In this document: piece after piece, positions 36,046-44,559 of the stretch | How the letters are laid out: each line of letters begins with the position of its first letter | Position numbering within the stretch: the stretch's first letter is position 1 | Assembly (NCBI GenBank): GCA_934667065.1 | Contig: CAKULD010000007.1 | Coordinates: 89,720-153,719 of the forward strand | Length of the DNA stretch: 64,000 nucleotides | Direction of reading: 5' to 3' | Source of the DNA: an uncultured Collinsella sp. | GTDB taxonomy: Bacteria > Actinomycetota > Coriobacteriia > Coriobacteriales > Coriobacteriaceae | Program-made: the position numbers and the translations under genes | Notes under the pieces: generated by a model | Told to the model about the DNA's origin: nothing | The model's input: the letters and a program-made list of their open reading frames with translations, nothing else | Databases searched by the model: none

Positions 36046-36897
36046 ATGGATATCGATAACTTTGAATGGTGGTATAGCGAGGGCGAGGCTCCGGACGAGG
36101 AGTGGGATGAGCCGTTGCCGAGTGATGTGTCGGGCGACGATGCCGACGCCGTCTCCGATTCGGACTCCGACCCTGCCGAGCCTTTGACCTTTGAGCAGGC
36201 TTGGGCCCAGGCCGAGGCAGACGAGGCCAAGGCCGACGCTACGGCCACGCTCGGCGAGCCAGCCGACATGTCCATCTCGCCGGCAAAGACCCCGCAGCCG
36301 CGCCACACCATCGACCCCGACAGCACGGCATCCTTCAGCATTCTCGACGTGCCCGCGCAGGGTGCCCAGGCGCCTGCGCCCACGCATCGCCCCGACCTGG
36401 CTCGCGAGGAAGACGCGGGCCGCCGCTCGCCGCTCGGCCCCATCCTCATCGCCTTCATGGCAGGCGTCATCGCCTGCTCGGCAATCGGCAGCGTCTGGAG
36501 CCATGTGGAACAACAACGCGAAGACGCCGCCAAGGTCGAGATGTCTGTCGAACAATCGCTCAGCCGCACGCGTTCGGTGCATGTGTCGGTTGAGGTCAAG
36601 GACGGTGCGACGTGGGACACCGCGCGCGGCGACAGCCAGATGCTCATCCATATCGTGGGTCGCACGCTCAAGGGGCAGACGATTGACGAGTACCAATACG
36701 TCAATTCCGCAGGTGACGGCATCGAGCTCAAGCCCGGAGACTACGAACTCACGGTCGACGAGCCGCCCGTTGCCACCGACGGCACGTGCTTCCGCGCCTC
36801 AAAGCGCATGGTTCCCGTGAGCTTTAACTCGCAGGCGCCCGATACGGTCGACAGCACGCCGCAGGGCGGGTTCGACCTTTACGTGGATGCTCAATAA
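36046..36897 (+). CDS. Single-pass membrane protein of unknown function
   Basis: 283 residues, not recognised. An acidic, disordered N-terminal ~125 residues (rich in Asp/Glu/Ala/Pro) is followed by one TM (about 129-150, PLGPILIAFMAGVIACSAIG). The remaining ~130 residues look like a small external beta-domain (VHVSVEVKDGATWD; GIELKPGDYELTVDEPP). AAGGGG precedes the ATG. The topology (cytoplasmic acidic tail, external domain) fits an envelope or signalling protein. It stands alone. Confidence 0.72.
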   Translation: MDIDNFEWWYSEGEAPDEEWDEPLPSDVSGDDADAVSDSDSDPAEPLTFEQAWAQAEADEAKADATATLGEPADMSISPAKTPQPRHTIDPDSTASFSILDVPAQGAQAPAPTHRPDLAREEDAGRRSPLGPILIAFMAGVIACSAIGSVWSHVEQQREDAAKVEMSVEQSLSRTRSVHVSVEVKDGATWDTARGDSQMLIHIVGRTLKGQTIDEYQYVNSAGDGIELKPGDYELTVDEPPVATDGTCFRASKRMVPVSFNSQAPDTVDSTPQGGFDLYVDAQ

Positions 36898-36974
36898 TTG
36901 CGTGCCGCCCCTTCCCGCAGCCAAGAGTGGGACAATAGCCCTCGACACTGTTGTTAACTTTTGGAGGAAGTAGC

Positions 36975-37868
36975 ATGTCCACCGTCACCACCATCAAGCG
37001 CGGCGGCCTCACCGCGGCCATCGATTCCATGGGCGCCCAGCTCACGAGCCTTGCCCTCAACGGCAATGAGTATCTGTGGCAGGGCGATCCGGCCTTTTGG
37101 GGCAAGCACGCGCCCATCCTGTTCCCCATCGTGGGCTCGCTGCGCAACAACACGGCGACGTCTGCCGCCGGTACCTGCGAGATGGCGCGTCACGGCATTG
37201 CGCGCATCGTCGAGCACAAGCTGGTCGAGGTGTCGGAGGACGGCTCCTCGGTAACCTACGAGATCACCGATACGCCCGAGTCGCTCAAGGCCTTCCCCTT
37301 CCACTTTAAGCTCAACATGACCTATGCGCTCACCGGCGACGCCACGCTTACGCAGACCTTTGCCGTCACCAATACCGGCGACGTGGACCTGCCGTTCTCG
37401 GTGGGCGGCCACCCCGCATTTAACGTGCCCGCCCCCGGTGCCCAGGACGAGGCGTTCGAGGATTACGAGCTGGCATTCACCGAGGCTTGGACCAACGAGG
37501 CTCCCATCATTACGCCCGATGGTCTCATGACGTTCGAGGGCTCCTACAAGGCGCCCAATAACGCTGACGTGCTTCCCATCACGCACCGCAGTTTCGATAA
37601 CGACGCCATCATGTTCACCGATACCCCGGGCTCTACGCTCACGCTGCGCGGTCGCAAGTCGGGCCATGGCGTCAAGATCGACTTTGAGGGCTTTAGGTAC
37701 ATCGGCGTGTGGTCTGCCGCCAACGATGCTCCGTTTGTGGCACTCGAGCCTTGGACCGGCCACACCACCATGGACACCGAGGACAACGTCTTTGAGCACA
37801 AGGTCAACACCATCACCCTGGCCCCAGGCGAGACGGACAAGCGCTCCTTTAGCGTCACCCTGCTGTAG
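36975..37868 (+). CDS. Aldose 1-epimerase-like (galactose mutarotase family) protein
   Basis: 297 residues from the ATG at 36975 (GGAGGAAG upstream). GNEYLWQGDPAFWGKHAPILFPIVG is broken here by the family's ligand residues; HGIARI, VGGHPAFNVP and FVALEPWTGHTT are typical of the YihR/LacX-like subgroup. These act on the anomeric carbon of hexoses or bind hexose phosphates. Monocistronic; which sugar is unclear. Confidence 0.88.
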   Translation: MSTVTTIKRGGLTAAIDSMGAQLTSLALNGNEYLWQGDPAFWGKHAPILFPIVGSLRNNTATSAAGTCEMARHGIARIVEHKLVEVSEDGSSVTYEITDTPESLKAFPFHFKLNMTYALTGDATLTQTFAVTNTGDVDLPFSVGGHPAFNVPAPGAQDEAFEDYELAFTEAWTNEAPIITPDGLMTFEGSYKAPNNADVLPITHRSFDNDAIMFTDTPGSTLTLRGRKSGHGVKIDFEGFRYIGVWSAANDAPFVALEPWTGHTTMDTEDNVFEHKVNTITLAPGETDKRSFSVTLL

Positions 37869-37898
37869 AGGTTCCGCCGTTCTGGGCGGTCATAACTT

Positions 37899-37991
37899 GA
37901 GCGTGGATAATCTCCCGTTTTGAGCCCGTGCGCGAGCCAAAAGTGGGAGATTTTCCACTCTCGTGAGGCAGGCGTCCGAAAATCCACTCTC
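37899..37991. repeat. GAGCGTGGATAATCTCCCG family repeat
   Basis: Hairpin arms at 37899-37927 and 37933-37962 match the element at 28542-28605; a third partial copy (AAAATCCACTCTC) follows at 37979-37991. Located just after the aldose epimerase stop, it may serve as the terminator. Confidence 0.7.
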
Positions 37992-38000
37992 ATTTCGGCG

Positions 38001-38064
38001 CATGTAGTCATTGGGGACGTTCTTAAACGGCTAGTCGTTCAAGAACGTCCCCAACGACTATGTA
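38001..38064. repeat. TAGTCATTGGGGACGTTCTTAA palindrome
   Basis: The left arm 38001-38029 and right arm 38036-38064 are about 85 percent complementary, with a six-base loop. A shorter relative lies at 44139-44169. The remaining 100 bp up to the SBP gene include a possible -10 TACTAT near 38118 and an AGGGAAGG RBS. Confidence 0.68.
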
Positions 38065-38164
38065 CTAATCTCCGCTCCGTTAAATCTTCTGCGTGCGCTG
38101 CATCGCTGCCGCAACCGTACTATCCTGTCTTGTTGTCAGCAAAACGAAATAGGGAAGGCACCAG

Positions 38165-39091
38165 ATGCAACCTCGACAACAGCGCGGCATGCAGGCCCAG
38201 CCGGTATGCAGCCGTCGCATCTTTTTGGGTAGCGCTCTCGCTGCGAGCGCTACCGTCGTCGCCGGCGCGCTTGCCGGCTGCCAGCGTCCGTCCACGCTGG
38301 AAGTAGTTCAGCCCACGACGGGCGGCGGCCGCGACGACCTGTCCGATTCCGTGATCGGCAAGGACAAGATCCGCATCGGCATGGAGGCGGCCTACGCCCC
38401 GTACAACTGGCAGGTCTCCGAGGCCAGCGAGTTCACCATCCCCATCGATAACGTGCAGGGTGCCTATGCCGACGGCTACGACGTGCAGATCGCCAAGATC
38501 GTCTGCAAAGCTCTCGGTGGCGAGCCCGTTGCCGTCAAGCAGAGCTTCTCGGGTCTCATCGATTCGCTCAACAACGGCCAGATCGACCTCATCATCGCCG
38601 GTATGAGCGCCACGCCCGAGCGTGAGGAGTCCGTCGGTTTTTCCGATCCGTACTTTATCGGCTACTTTGGCCTGTTCGTAAAAGAGGGTTCCCCCTACCA
38701 AAACGCCACCAAGCTCAGCGACTTTAGCGGTGCCACGGTACTCGGCCAAAAGGACACCATGCTCGATACCGTCATCGACGAGATTCCGGGCGTAGTCCAC
38801 AAGAATCCGGTCGATTCGGTCCCCACGGTGTTTTCGAACCTGCTGCAGGGCACGTGCGACGCCGTGACCTACAACACCGAAAACGAGAAGGGCTATATGG
38901 CCCAAAACCCGGGTATCGTGCCGATTCAATTTGCCGAGGGCGAGGGCTTCAAGCAGGAGGTCACGGCAAACGTCGGCTGCCGCAAGGGCTCGGACAAGCT
39001 GCTTAAACTCATCGATAAGACGCTCAAGGGCGTCAGCCAGGAGGAGCGCGACCAAATGTGGGACGCGTGCCTCGACCGTCAGCCGGCATAG
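38165..39091 (+). CDS. Amino-acid ABC transporter substrate-binding lipoprotein (Tat type)
   Basis: 308 residues. The signal peptide has both a twin-arginine motif (SRRIFLG, Arg17-Arg18) and a lipobox ending at Cys39 (LAGC), so it is likely a Tat-exported lipoprotein. The mature part is a family 3 solute-binding protein (IRIGMEAAYAPYNW, QSFSGLIDSLNNGQIDLIIAGMSATPER, VGFSDPYF). It binds a polar amino acid such as glutamine, glutamate or arginine and passes it to the permease encoded nine bases downstream. Confidence 0.92.
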   Translation: MQPRQQRGMQAQPVCSRRIFLGSALAASATVVAGALAGCQRPSTLEVVQPTTGGGRDDLSDSVIGKDKIRIGMEAAYAPYNWQVSEASEFTIPIDNVQGAYADGYDVQIAKIVCKALGGEPVAVKQSFSGLIDSLNNGQIDLIIAGMSATPEREESVGFSDPYFIGYFGLFVKEGSPYQNATKLSDFSGATVLGQKDTMLDTVIDEIPGVVHKNPVDSVPTVFSNLLQGTCDAVTYNTENEKGYMAQNPGIVPIQFAEGEGFKQEVTANVGCRKGSDKLLKLIDKTLKGVSQEERDQMWDACLDRQPA

Positions 39092-39099
39092 GGGGCAGC

Positions 39100-40248
39100 A
39101 TGAAAACCATCAATCGTCTGGCCTCCTTTATCAAGGCCGACCACCGTTATGTGTACCTGGGTACGAGCGTCATCGCGGCACTTGGCCTGGCGTTTAGCCA
39201 ACGCAACCCCACGCCGCTGAGCCTCTTGGCGCCCACGGGCGTCTTCCAGGATTGCCTCTGGGCGATCCTGTGGGCCTGGCTCGTCGTGTCGGCGGCGGCG
39301 CTCGTCACCAAGCTCATGCATTGGAATGACTACCGCGAAAAGTCGCCGTTTGCTTCCGAGCGCTTCCGTCGCGCCGCGCGCCTGGGCAGCTATGTCGTGG
39401 TCGCCATCGCTGCGATCTTCTTTATCGACCGCTGCGTCATGTCGTTTATCGACCTGGTGCAGGTAAGCATCGTCTCGGACTCCAATCCCAGCGACTTTTT
39501 GTCGAGCCTGGTCTATATGACCTATAAGAGCGGCGACTTCTTTATTCGCGGCATCGAGATCACCATTGCGCTTGCCACCTTCGGCACCGTTATCGCCTTT
39601 TTCCTGGCGCTGGTCTTTGTGTTCCTGCGCATCCAGACGTTCGACCGCGTGGACAACGATCTGGTGCGTTTCTTCAAGAGCATCGGCCGCGGCTTTGCGA
39701 CCGTCTACTCCACCATCGTGCGCGGCACGCCCATGATGGTCCAGGGCCTGCTCATCTATTACGCGGGCTTTACCGTCCTGCGCGGCATGGGCTTCGAGAC
39801 CGCCCAGGCCAACCAGATTTGGAGCACCTTTACCGCCGGCCTCGTCACCATCTCGCTTAACTCCACCGCCTACATGATGGAGGTCCTGCGCGGCGGCATC
39901 GAGTCCATCGATCCCGGCCAGGCCGAGGCGGCGCGCTCCCTGGGTCTGTCGCAGTGGCAGGCCATGCGCAAGGTCGTGTTCCCCCAGGGCATTAAAAACG
40001 CGATCCCCGCGCTCACCAACGAGCTCATCATCAACATCAAGGACTCGTCGGTGCTTTCGGTCATCGGCGTGTTCGACCTCATGTACGCCACCACCACCGT
40101 CGCCGGCGTGTACTACCGCCAGATGGAGGTCTACTGCGTGGCGCTCGTGGTCTACCTGATCCTGACGCTCGTGGCGAGCCGCCTGCTCGAGGCCTTTGGC
40201 AAAAAGCTCGGTGCCGAGGCCCCGGCCACGCTGCCCAGCTCCAACTAG
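39100..40248 (+). CDS. Amino-acid ABC transporter permease
   Basis: 382 residues from the ATG at 39100 (GGGGGC upstream). The N-terminal ~130 residues add about three TMs not found in the minimal HisM/GlnP domain. The core follows with IEITIALATFGTVIAFF, IVRGTPMMVQGLLIYY and the EAA loop EAARSLGLSQWQAMRKVVFPQ, split here by the conserved Gly. It forms a homodimeric channel with the ATPase and substrate-binding protein of the operon. Confidence 0.92.
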   Translation: MKTINRLASFIKADHRYVYLGTSVIAALGLAFSQRNPTPLSLLAPTGVFQDCLWAILWAWLVVSAAALVTKLMHWNDYREKSPFASERFRRAARLGSYVVVAIAAIFFIDRCVMSFIDLVQVSIVSDSNPSDFLSSLVYMTYKSGDFFIRGIEITIALATFGTVIAFFLALVFVFLRIQTFDRVDNDLVRFFKSIGRGFATVYSTIVRGTPMMVQGLLIYYAGFTVLRGMGFETAQANQIWSTFTAGLVTISLNSTAYMMEVLRGGIESIDPGQAEAARSLGLSQWQAMRKVVFPQGIKNAIPALTNELIINIKDSSVLSVIGVFDLMYATTTVAGVYYRQMEVYCVALVVYLILTLVASRLLEAFGKKLGAEAPATLPSSN

Positions 40249-40270
40249 GCTCAAGACGAGGAGAAACATC

Positions 40271-41056
40271 ATGGCAGATACCGCCACCACCGGCGCTGCG
40301 GCCGCCGCACAGACCAACGAGCCGCTCATCCGCGTCGAGGACCTGCACAAGAGCTTTGGCTCGCTCGAGGTGCTCAAGGGCATCGACCTGGCCGTCAATC
40401 CCGGCGAGGTCGTCACCATCATCGGCGCCTCGGGTTCGGGTAAGTCGACCCTCTTGCGTTGCCTCAACCTGCTCGAGACTCCGGACGCGGGCCACATCTG
40501 GTTCCACGGCCAGGACCTCACGGCCGAGCGCTGCAACATCAACAAACTGCGCGAGGACATCGGCATGGTGTTCCAGGGCTTCAACCTGTTCAACAACATG
40601 GACGTGCTCGACAACTGCACGCTCGCGCCCGTCACGCTCAAAAAGATGAGCAAGGCCGAGGCCGAAAAGGTCGCGATGGAGCATCTGACGAGCGTGGGAC
40701 TCGAAAAGTTCGCGCATGCCGCCGTGGGTCGCCTGTCCGGTGGCCAAAAGCAGCGCGTGGCCATCGCCCGCGCCCTGTGCATGAATCCGCAGATCATGCT
40801 GTTCGACGAGCCCACCTCCGCACTCGATCCCGAGATTGTGGGCGAGGTGCTCGAGGTCATGCGCAAGCTCGCGGCCGACGGCATGACCATGGTCGTCGTC
40901 ACGCACGAGATGGCCTTTGCCCGCACCGTGTCCGACCGCGTGGTCTTTATGGACAAGGGCGTGGTGCTCGAGGACGCCGCGCCGGCCGAACTCTTCGGCA
41001 ACCCCAAGCACCAGCGCACCCGCGAGTTCCTCTCGCGCTATCTCGAGGACAAATAA
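40271..41056 (+). CDS. Amino-acid ABC transporter ATP-binding protein
   Basis: 261 residues from the ATG at 40271 (GAGGAGAAA upstream). Walker A GASGSGKST, Q-loop VFQGFNLF, signature LSGGQKQR, Walker B LFDEPTSALDP and H-loop VVTHEMAF are all intact. It matches GlnQ/HisP-type ATPases and energises the importer encoded by the two preceding genes. Confidence 0.95.
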   Translation: MADTATTGAAAAAQTNEPLIRVEDLHKSFGSLEVLKGIDLAVNPGEVVTIIGASGSGKSTLLRCLNLLETPDAGHIWFHGQDLTAERCNINKLREDIGMVFQGFNLFNNMDVLDNCTLAPVTLKKMSKAEAEKVAMEHLTSVGLEKFAHAAVGRLSGGQKQRVAIARALCMNPQIMLFDEPTSALDPEIVGEVLEVMRKLAADGMTMVVVTHEMAFARTVSDRVVFMDKGVVLEDAAPAELFGNPKHQRTREFLSRYLEDK

Positions 41057-41074
41057 CCGACCGCAAACGCGTGA

Positions 41075-41110
41075 ACGACAGGGCCGCTCCGGTGGGGCGG
41101 CCTTTGTCGT
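41075..41110 (+). terminator. Terminator of the amino-acid ABC operon
   Basis: ACGACAGGGCCGC (41075-41087) pairs with GCGGCCTTTGTCGT (41097-41110), with one bulge and a GT pair. A TTT in the right arm gives a weak U-tract. Confidence 0.65.
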
Positions 41111-41128
41111 CACAATCGAAAGGATGTC

Positions 41129-42544
41129 ATGGCCGAGGTTTGGCGCTTCTTTGCGCATGAAGACGATTTTGCCGATCTGGACGAGGCTGGCGCATGCGAG
41201 CGCCTGGGCCGCGCGCTGTCGTTTCCGACGATTTCGAGCATGGATGCCGAGGCGGTGGACTGGCAGCCGTTTGATGGCCTGCGCGCGTACATGCAGCGGG
41301 CCTGGCCGCGCGTGTTCGCGGCGGGCGAGGTTGAGTTCATCGACCATTCGCTGCTCGTGACGCTTGCCGGCTCCAACCCCGCCCTTAAGCCCGTTATGCT
41401 CATGGGTCACATGGACGTGGTCCCCGTGGTGCCAGGCACCGAGGAGGACTGGACGCACGCTCCTTTTAGCGGGCACGTGGACGACACCTATATCTGGGGC
41501 CGCGGCGCCATCGACATGAAAGACCAGGTCGCGGGCATTCTCGAGGCCGTTGAGTATGCGCTGGCGCACGGTTGGCAACACGAGCGCACGCTGCTGCTCG
41601 CCTTTGGCCAGGACGAGGAGACCACGCAGTACGGCGCGGGCGCCATCGGTCGCGCGCTCGAGGAACGCGGCGTTGAGCTTGAGTACCTGATTGACGAGGG
41701 CGACTACCGTATCGTTCCATCTGCCGAGTATGCCGCGGGCGAAGGCTGGCTCATGCACGCCGACCTGGCCGAGAAAGGCTATGCCGACATCGTGCTCAAG
41801 ACGAAAAACGAGGGCGGGCATTCTTCCAACCCCTACGGCGGCACGTCGCTCGAGGTGCTCAGCCGTGCTATCGCCGCAATCTGCGATATCGAATGGCCGA
41901 CGCGTGTGACCGACCTGCTTGCCGCGCAGCTCGTCGAGCTGGGGCTCTACACGGCCGATGAGATTGCCGCCAACAAGGACGCCATTGTCCGCGACTGCCT
42001 TGCCAGCAAGAAGCTCTATCCACTTGTGACCACCACCTGCGCGCCGACCCAGATCGAGGGCGGCAGCACCGGCGCCAACGTGATGCCGCAGGATATGTGG
42101 GCCAACATTAACTTCCGCATGCTCGAGGGCACGAGCGTGGCCGACGTCGTGGCGCGCTGCCGCGAGGCGGTTGCTGCGGCAGGTCTTGCCGGGCGCGTGG
42201 AGGTCGAACTTGGCCCCGGCAGCTCCGAACCTTCGCCGTCCCCGCGCATTGGCGGCCCTGGCCTCGAAGCTGTCCGCTCCGTTGCCGCCCGCTATTTCCG
42301 TGATCCAAAGGGGGCGGAGGAAAACGGATCACACGAGCCGTTGGCAATCGTGCCCTCGACCGTGATCGGTGCGACCGACGCTGCCAACTACCAGCGCATT
42401 TGCTCCGAATGCATCCGCTTCTCGGCTTTTGTGGTGGATGATGGCGAATGTGACCGCGGCGTCCACGGCACCAACGAACGCATCACCCGCCGAGCCTACC
42501 TCCAGGGCATCCGCTTCCTCATCGGCCTGCTTCAGACGCTCTAG
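41129..42544 (+). CDS. M20-family metallopeptidase (dipeptidase/carboxypeptidase type)
   Basis: 471 residues. Zinc ligands and catalytic residues fit M20: LMGHMDVVPV, GRGAIDMKDQ, GQDEETTQYGA, and a late HGTNERI. The dimerisation lid is present (DIVLKTKNEGGHSSNP). AAAGGATG precedes the ATG. Likely hydrolyses small peptides or N-acyl amino acids. It follows an amino-acid importer but is separated from it by a terminator. Confidence 0.9.
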   Translation: MAEVWRFFAHEDDFADLDEAGACERLGRALSFPTISSMDAEAVDWQPFDGLRAYMQRAWPRVFAAGEVEFIDHSLLVTLAGSNPALKPVMLMGHMDVVPVVPGTEEDWTHAPFSGHVDDTYIWGRGAIDMKDQVAGILEAVEYALAHGWQHERTLLLAFGQDEETTQYGAGAIGRALEERGVELEYLIDEGDYRIVPSAEYAAGEGWLMHADLAEKGYADIVLKTKNEGGHSSNPYGGTSLEVLSRAIAAICDIEWPTRVTDLLAAQLVELGLYTADEIAANKDAIVRDCLASKKLYPLVTTTCAPTQIEGGSTGANVMPQDMWANINFRMLEGTSVADVVARCREAVAAAGLAGRVEVELGPGSSEPSPSPRIGGPGLEAVRSVAARYFRDPKGAEENGSHEPLAIVPSTVIGATDAANYQRICSECIRFSAFVVDDGECDRGVHGTNERITRRAYLQGIRFLIGLLQTL

Positions 42545-42561
42545 CAAAAAATCAACCCTTT

Positions 42562-42634
42562 GGTGCCGCGGGGCCAGGTTCGTTTGCACCATTTGAATGC
42601 GATTTAGCGCAAGCTAACCTGACCCCATTGCACC
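42562..42634. repeat. GGTGCAAnGGGGTCAGGTTA family, inverted pair
   Basis: Left unit 42562-42590 (GGTGCC ... GGCCAGGTT ... TTGCACC) and an inverted right unit 42611-42634 (AACCTGACCCCATTGCACC). A single-unit relative is at 59472-59503. The rest of the gap to prfA, 42635-42837, holds no recognisable gene; an 11-codon frame (42724-42756) is too short to support. Confidence 0.68.
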
Positions 42635-42837
42635 AATCATTCCGTGCGGGTTATATGCAGGTATGCCTGCGCACGCTATCATGTATGGGTTAGACCGCAA
42701 CTATGTACCTCATACGCGAAGGGATGCGCATGTATCTGAAGATCGACATGTTCTAGCTGGGCTTACCCCCGCAGTGGCGCCGCGCGCCCCATCAATTCTG
42801 CCGATTTTCACCTTCACGCATATAAAGGAGTCCCGCC

Positions 42838-43905
42838 ATGCGCGACAAGCTCGAAAAGATCATCAAGGCCTACGAGGAGCTCGAGAAGAAGCTCTCCGAC
42901 CCCGCCGTCGCCTCCGACATCAAGGAGTTCACGCGCCTCAACAAGGAGTACGCGCACCAGTCCGACCTCATCGCCGCTTCGCGCGAGTACATCGGCGCGC
43001 TTGACGATATCGAGGCCGCCAAGGAGATGCTCCGCGACACGACCGACGCGGACGAGAAGGAGATGCTCCAGATGGACATCTCCGAGAACGAGGAGAAGCT
43101 TCCCCAGCTCGAGGAAGACATCAAATACATGCTCATCCCGAGCGACCCCAACGACGACAAGAACACCATCGTCGAGATCCGCTCCGCCGCCGGTGGTGAC
43201 GAGGCCGCCATCTTTGCCGGTGACCTGTACAAGATGTATCAGCGCTTCTGCGAGTCGCGCGGCTGGAAGACCACCGTGCTCGACTCCAGCCCCAGCGAGG
43301 CCGGCGGCTTTAAGTCCATTGAGTTCAAGGTCGAAGGCGATCGCGTCTACTCCGTCATGAAGTTCGAGTCCGGCGTCCACCGCGTCCAGCGCGTCCCCAA
43401 GACCGAGTCCCAGGGTCGCATCCAGACCTCCACGGCCACCGTCGCCGTGCTTCCCGAGGCCGAGGAGATCGACGTCCAGATCAACCAGTCCGACCTGCGC
43501 ATCGACACCTACTGCGCTTCGGGTCCTGGCGGTCAGTGCGTTAACACCACCTACTCCGCCGTGCGTATCACCCACCTGCCCACCAACACCGTGGTGCAGT
43601 CGCAGGAGCAGCGCTCCCAGATCCAGAACCGCGAGGTCTGCATGCAGATGCTGCGCGCCCGCCTCTACGAGATGGAGCTCGAGAAGCAGCAGGCCGAGCT
43701 TGGCGCCGAGCGCCAGAGCCAGATCGGCCACGGCAACCGTTCCGAGAAGATCCGTACCTACAACCAGCCCCAGGACCGCGTGACCGATCACCGCATCGGC
43801 TTCAACTCCACCTACAACGGCGTCCTTCTGGGCGACCAGCTCGGCACCGTCATCGAGGCGCTCGCCGCCGCCGAGCGAGCCGAGAAGCTGGCCCAGGCCG
43901 TGTAG
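42838..43905 (+). CDS. prfA: Peptide chain release factor 1
   Basis: 355 residues, full length. The GGQ peptidyl-hydrolysis motif is at 231-233 (SGPGGQCVN). The stop-codon recognition tripeptide position reads PKT at 187-189 (RVPKTESQGR), the RF1 PxT form, not RF2 SPF. AAAGGAG precedes the ATG. It reads UAA and UAG. The prmC gene that methylates this GGQ glutamine lies next downstream, a conserved pairing. Confidence 0.97.
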   Translation: MRDKLEKIIKAYEELEKKLSDPAVASDIKEFTRLNKEYAHQSDLIAASREYIGALDDIEAAKEMLRDTTDADEKEMLQMDISENEEKLPQLEEDIKYMLIPSDPNDDKNTIVEIRSAAGGDEAAIFAGDLYKMYQRFCESRGWKTTVLDSSPSEAGGFKSIEFKVEGDRVYSVMKFESGVHRVQRVPKTESQGRIQTSTATVAVLPEAEEIDVQINQSDLRIDTYCASGPGGQCVNTTYSAVRITHLPTNTVVQSQEQRSQIQNREVCMQMLRARLYEMELEKQQAELGAERQSQIGHGNRSEKIRTYNQPQDRVTDHRIGFNSTYNGVLLGDQLGTVIEALAAAERAEKLAQAV

Positions 43906-43907
43906 TA

Positions 43908-44056
43908 GGTTACGCGGTTCTACGAACCGCGTAACCGGTCGACGCTGCAAACGCCCCTAAGCGGCAATCTGACGTTCAATCGTCGGTCGCGTACCAAAGT
44001 ACGCTTCCCTCCTCTTTCACGTCACCTTGCTCGCTTAGGGGCGTTTTCGCTGACTT
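43908..44056 (+). ncRNA. Candidate structured element A (downstream of prfA)
   Basis: Starts three bases after the prfA stop. A 13-bp perfect hairpin (43908-43936, loop TAC) is followed by CCGGTCGACGCTGC, then a 15-bp perfect stem (43949-43963 with 44032-44046) enclosing CAATCTGACGTTCAA and an inner hairpin GCGTAC/GTACGC, and ends CGCTGACTT. Element B at 59285-59434 has the same order and the same conserved blocks, with different stem sequences. Whether it is an RNA, a terminator complex or a mobile repeat is not known. Confidence 0.5.
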
Positions 44057-44089
44057 ATGCTCAACCTGCGGCGTTGCCTTGCCCCATGC

Positions 44090-44134
44090 GGCAGTTAGGG
44101 ACGTTCCTTTTCTGCCGGCAGGTTGGGACACTCC
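44090..44134. repeat. Second GGCA-GGGAC direct-repeat pair
   Basis: 18-bp units at 44090-44107 and 44117-44134, 27-bp period, equivalent to 27217-27261. Confidence 0.65.
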
Positions 44135-44138
44135 TTGG

Positions 44139-44169
44139 GTAGTCATTGGGGACGCTCTTAAATGACTAC
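44139..44169. repeat. Short TAGTCATTGGGGACG relative
   Basis: GTAGTCATT (44139-44147) and AATGACTAC (44161-44169) flank GGGGACGCTCTTA; related to 38001-38064. Confidence 0.55.
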
Positions 44170-44559
44170 TGTGGGTAAATTGCTTTTTGAGTTTATTTGG
44201 TTTGATTTTACAGCTAATGAACTGTTTGCCTGCTAAAACCCGATTAAAGCGTTGGCCTACAGCCAATAATAATGCTCTAATAATCGTCTAAGAAGTCGCA
44301 GCGCATTTTTTGACGCGTCGTTCGTCAAGTGATTTGGCAAGTGTTTGGTTAGATATTGGTCAGGTTTGGGGCAACCTTGCCAAAAACTTGACGGATTCAA
44401 ATCTAGACGTCGACAAATGAACACTTTGATTGCGCTCCAAGCAAAAAACTGGGCTGATTATCGATAATCGCTTCCAATCGTCCCTTGCCAAGCGGTGCCC
44501 TCGCGTACAATCTGCTCCGACATTCGCGCGCCGCCTGGCGCTTAAGAGGGGAGGACCCC
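44170..44559 (+). promoter_or_regulatory. AT-rich prmC upstream region with inverted repeat
   Basis: About 390 bp, clearly AT-richer than the surroundings, without a credible gene. An inverted repeat CGTCAAGTGATTTGGCAAG (44323-44341) / CTTGCCAAAAACTTGACG (44376-44393) is the main structure. A possible -10 (TACAAT, 44506-44511) with a TTGCCA 15 bases upstream may start prmC transcription. Confidence 0.4.

Noticed and set aside
39079..41821. Two long minus-strand frames (646 and 580 codons) over the amino-acid ABC and M20 genes
   Set aside because: Antisense to strongly recognised transporter and peptidase genes; they contain no motifs of their own.
42724..42756. 11-codon frame upstream of prfA (MRMYLKIDMF)
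   Set aside because: No spaced RBS and no attenuator hairpin pair attached to it; too short to support as a leader peptide.
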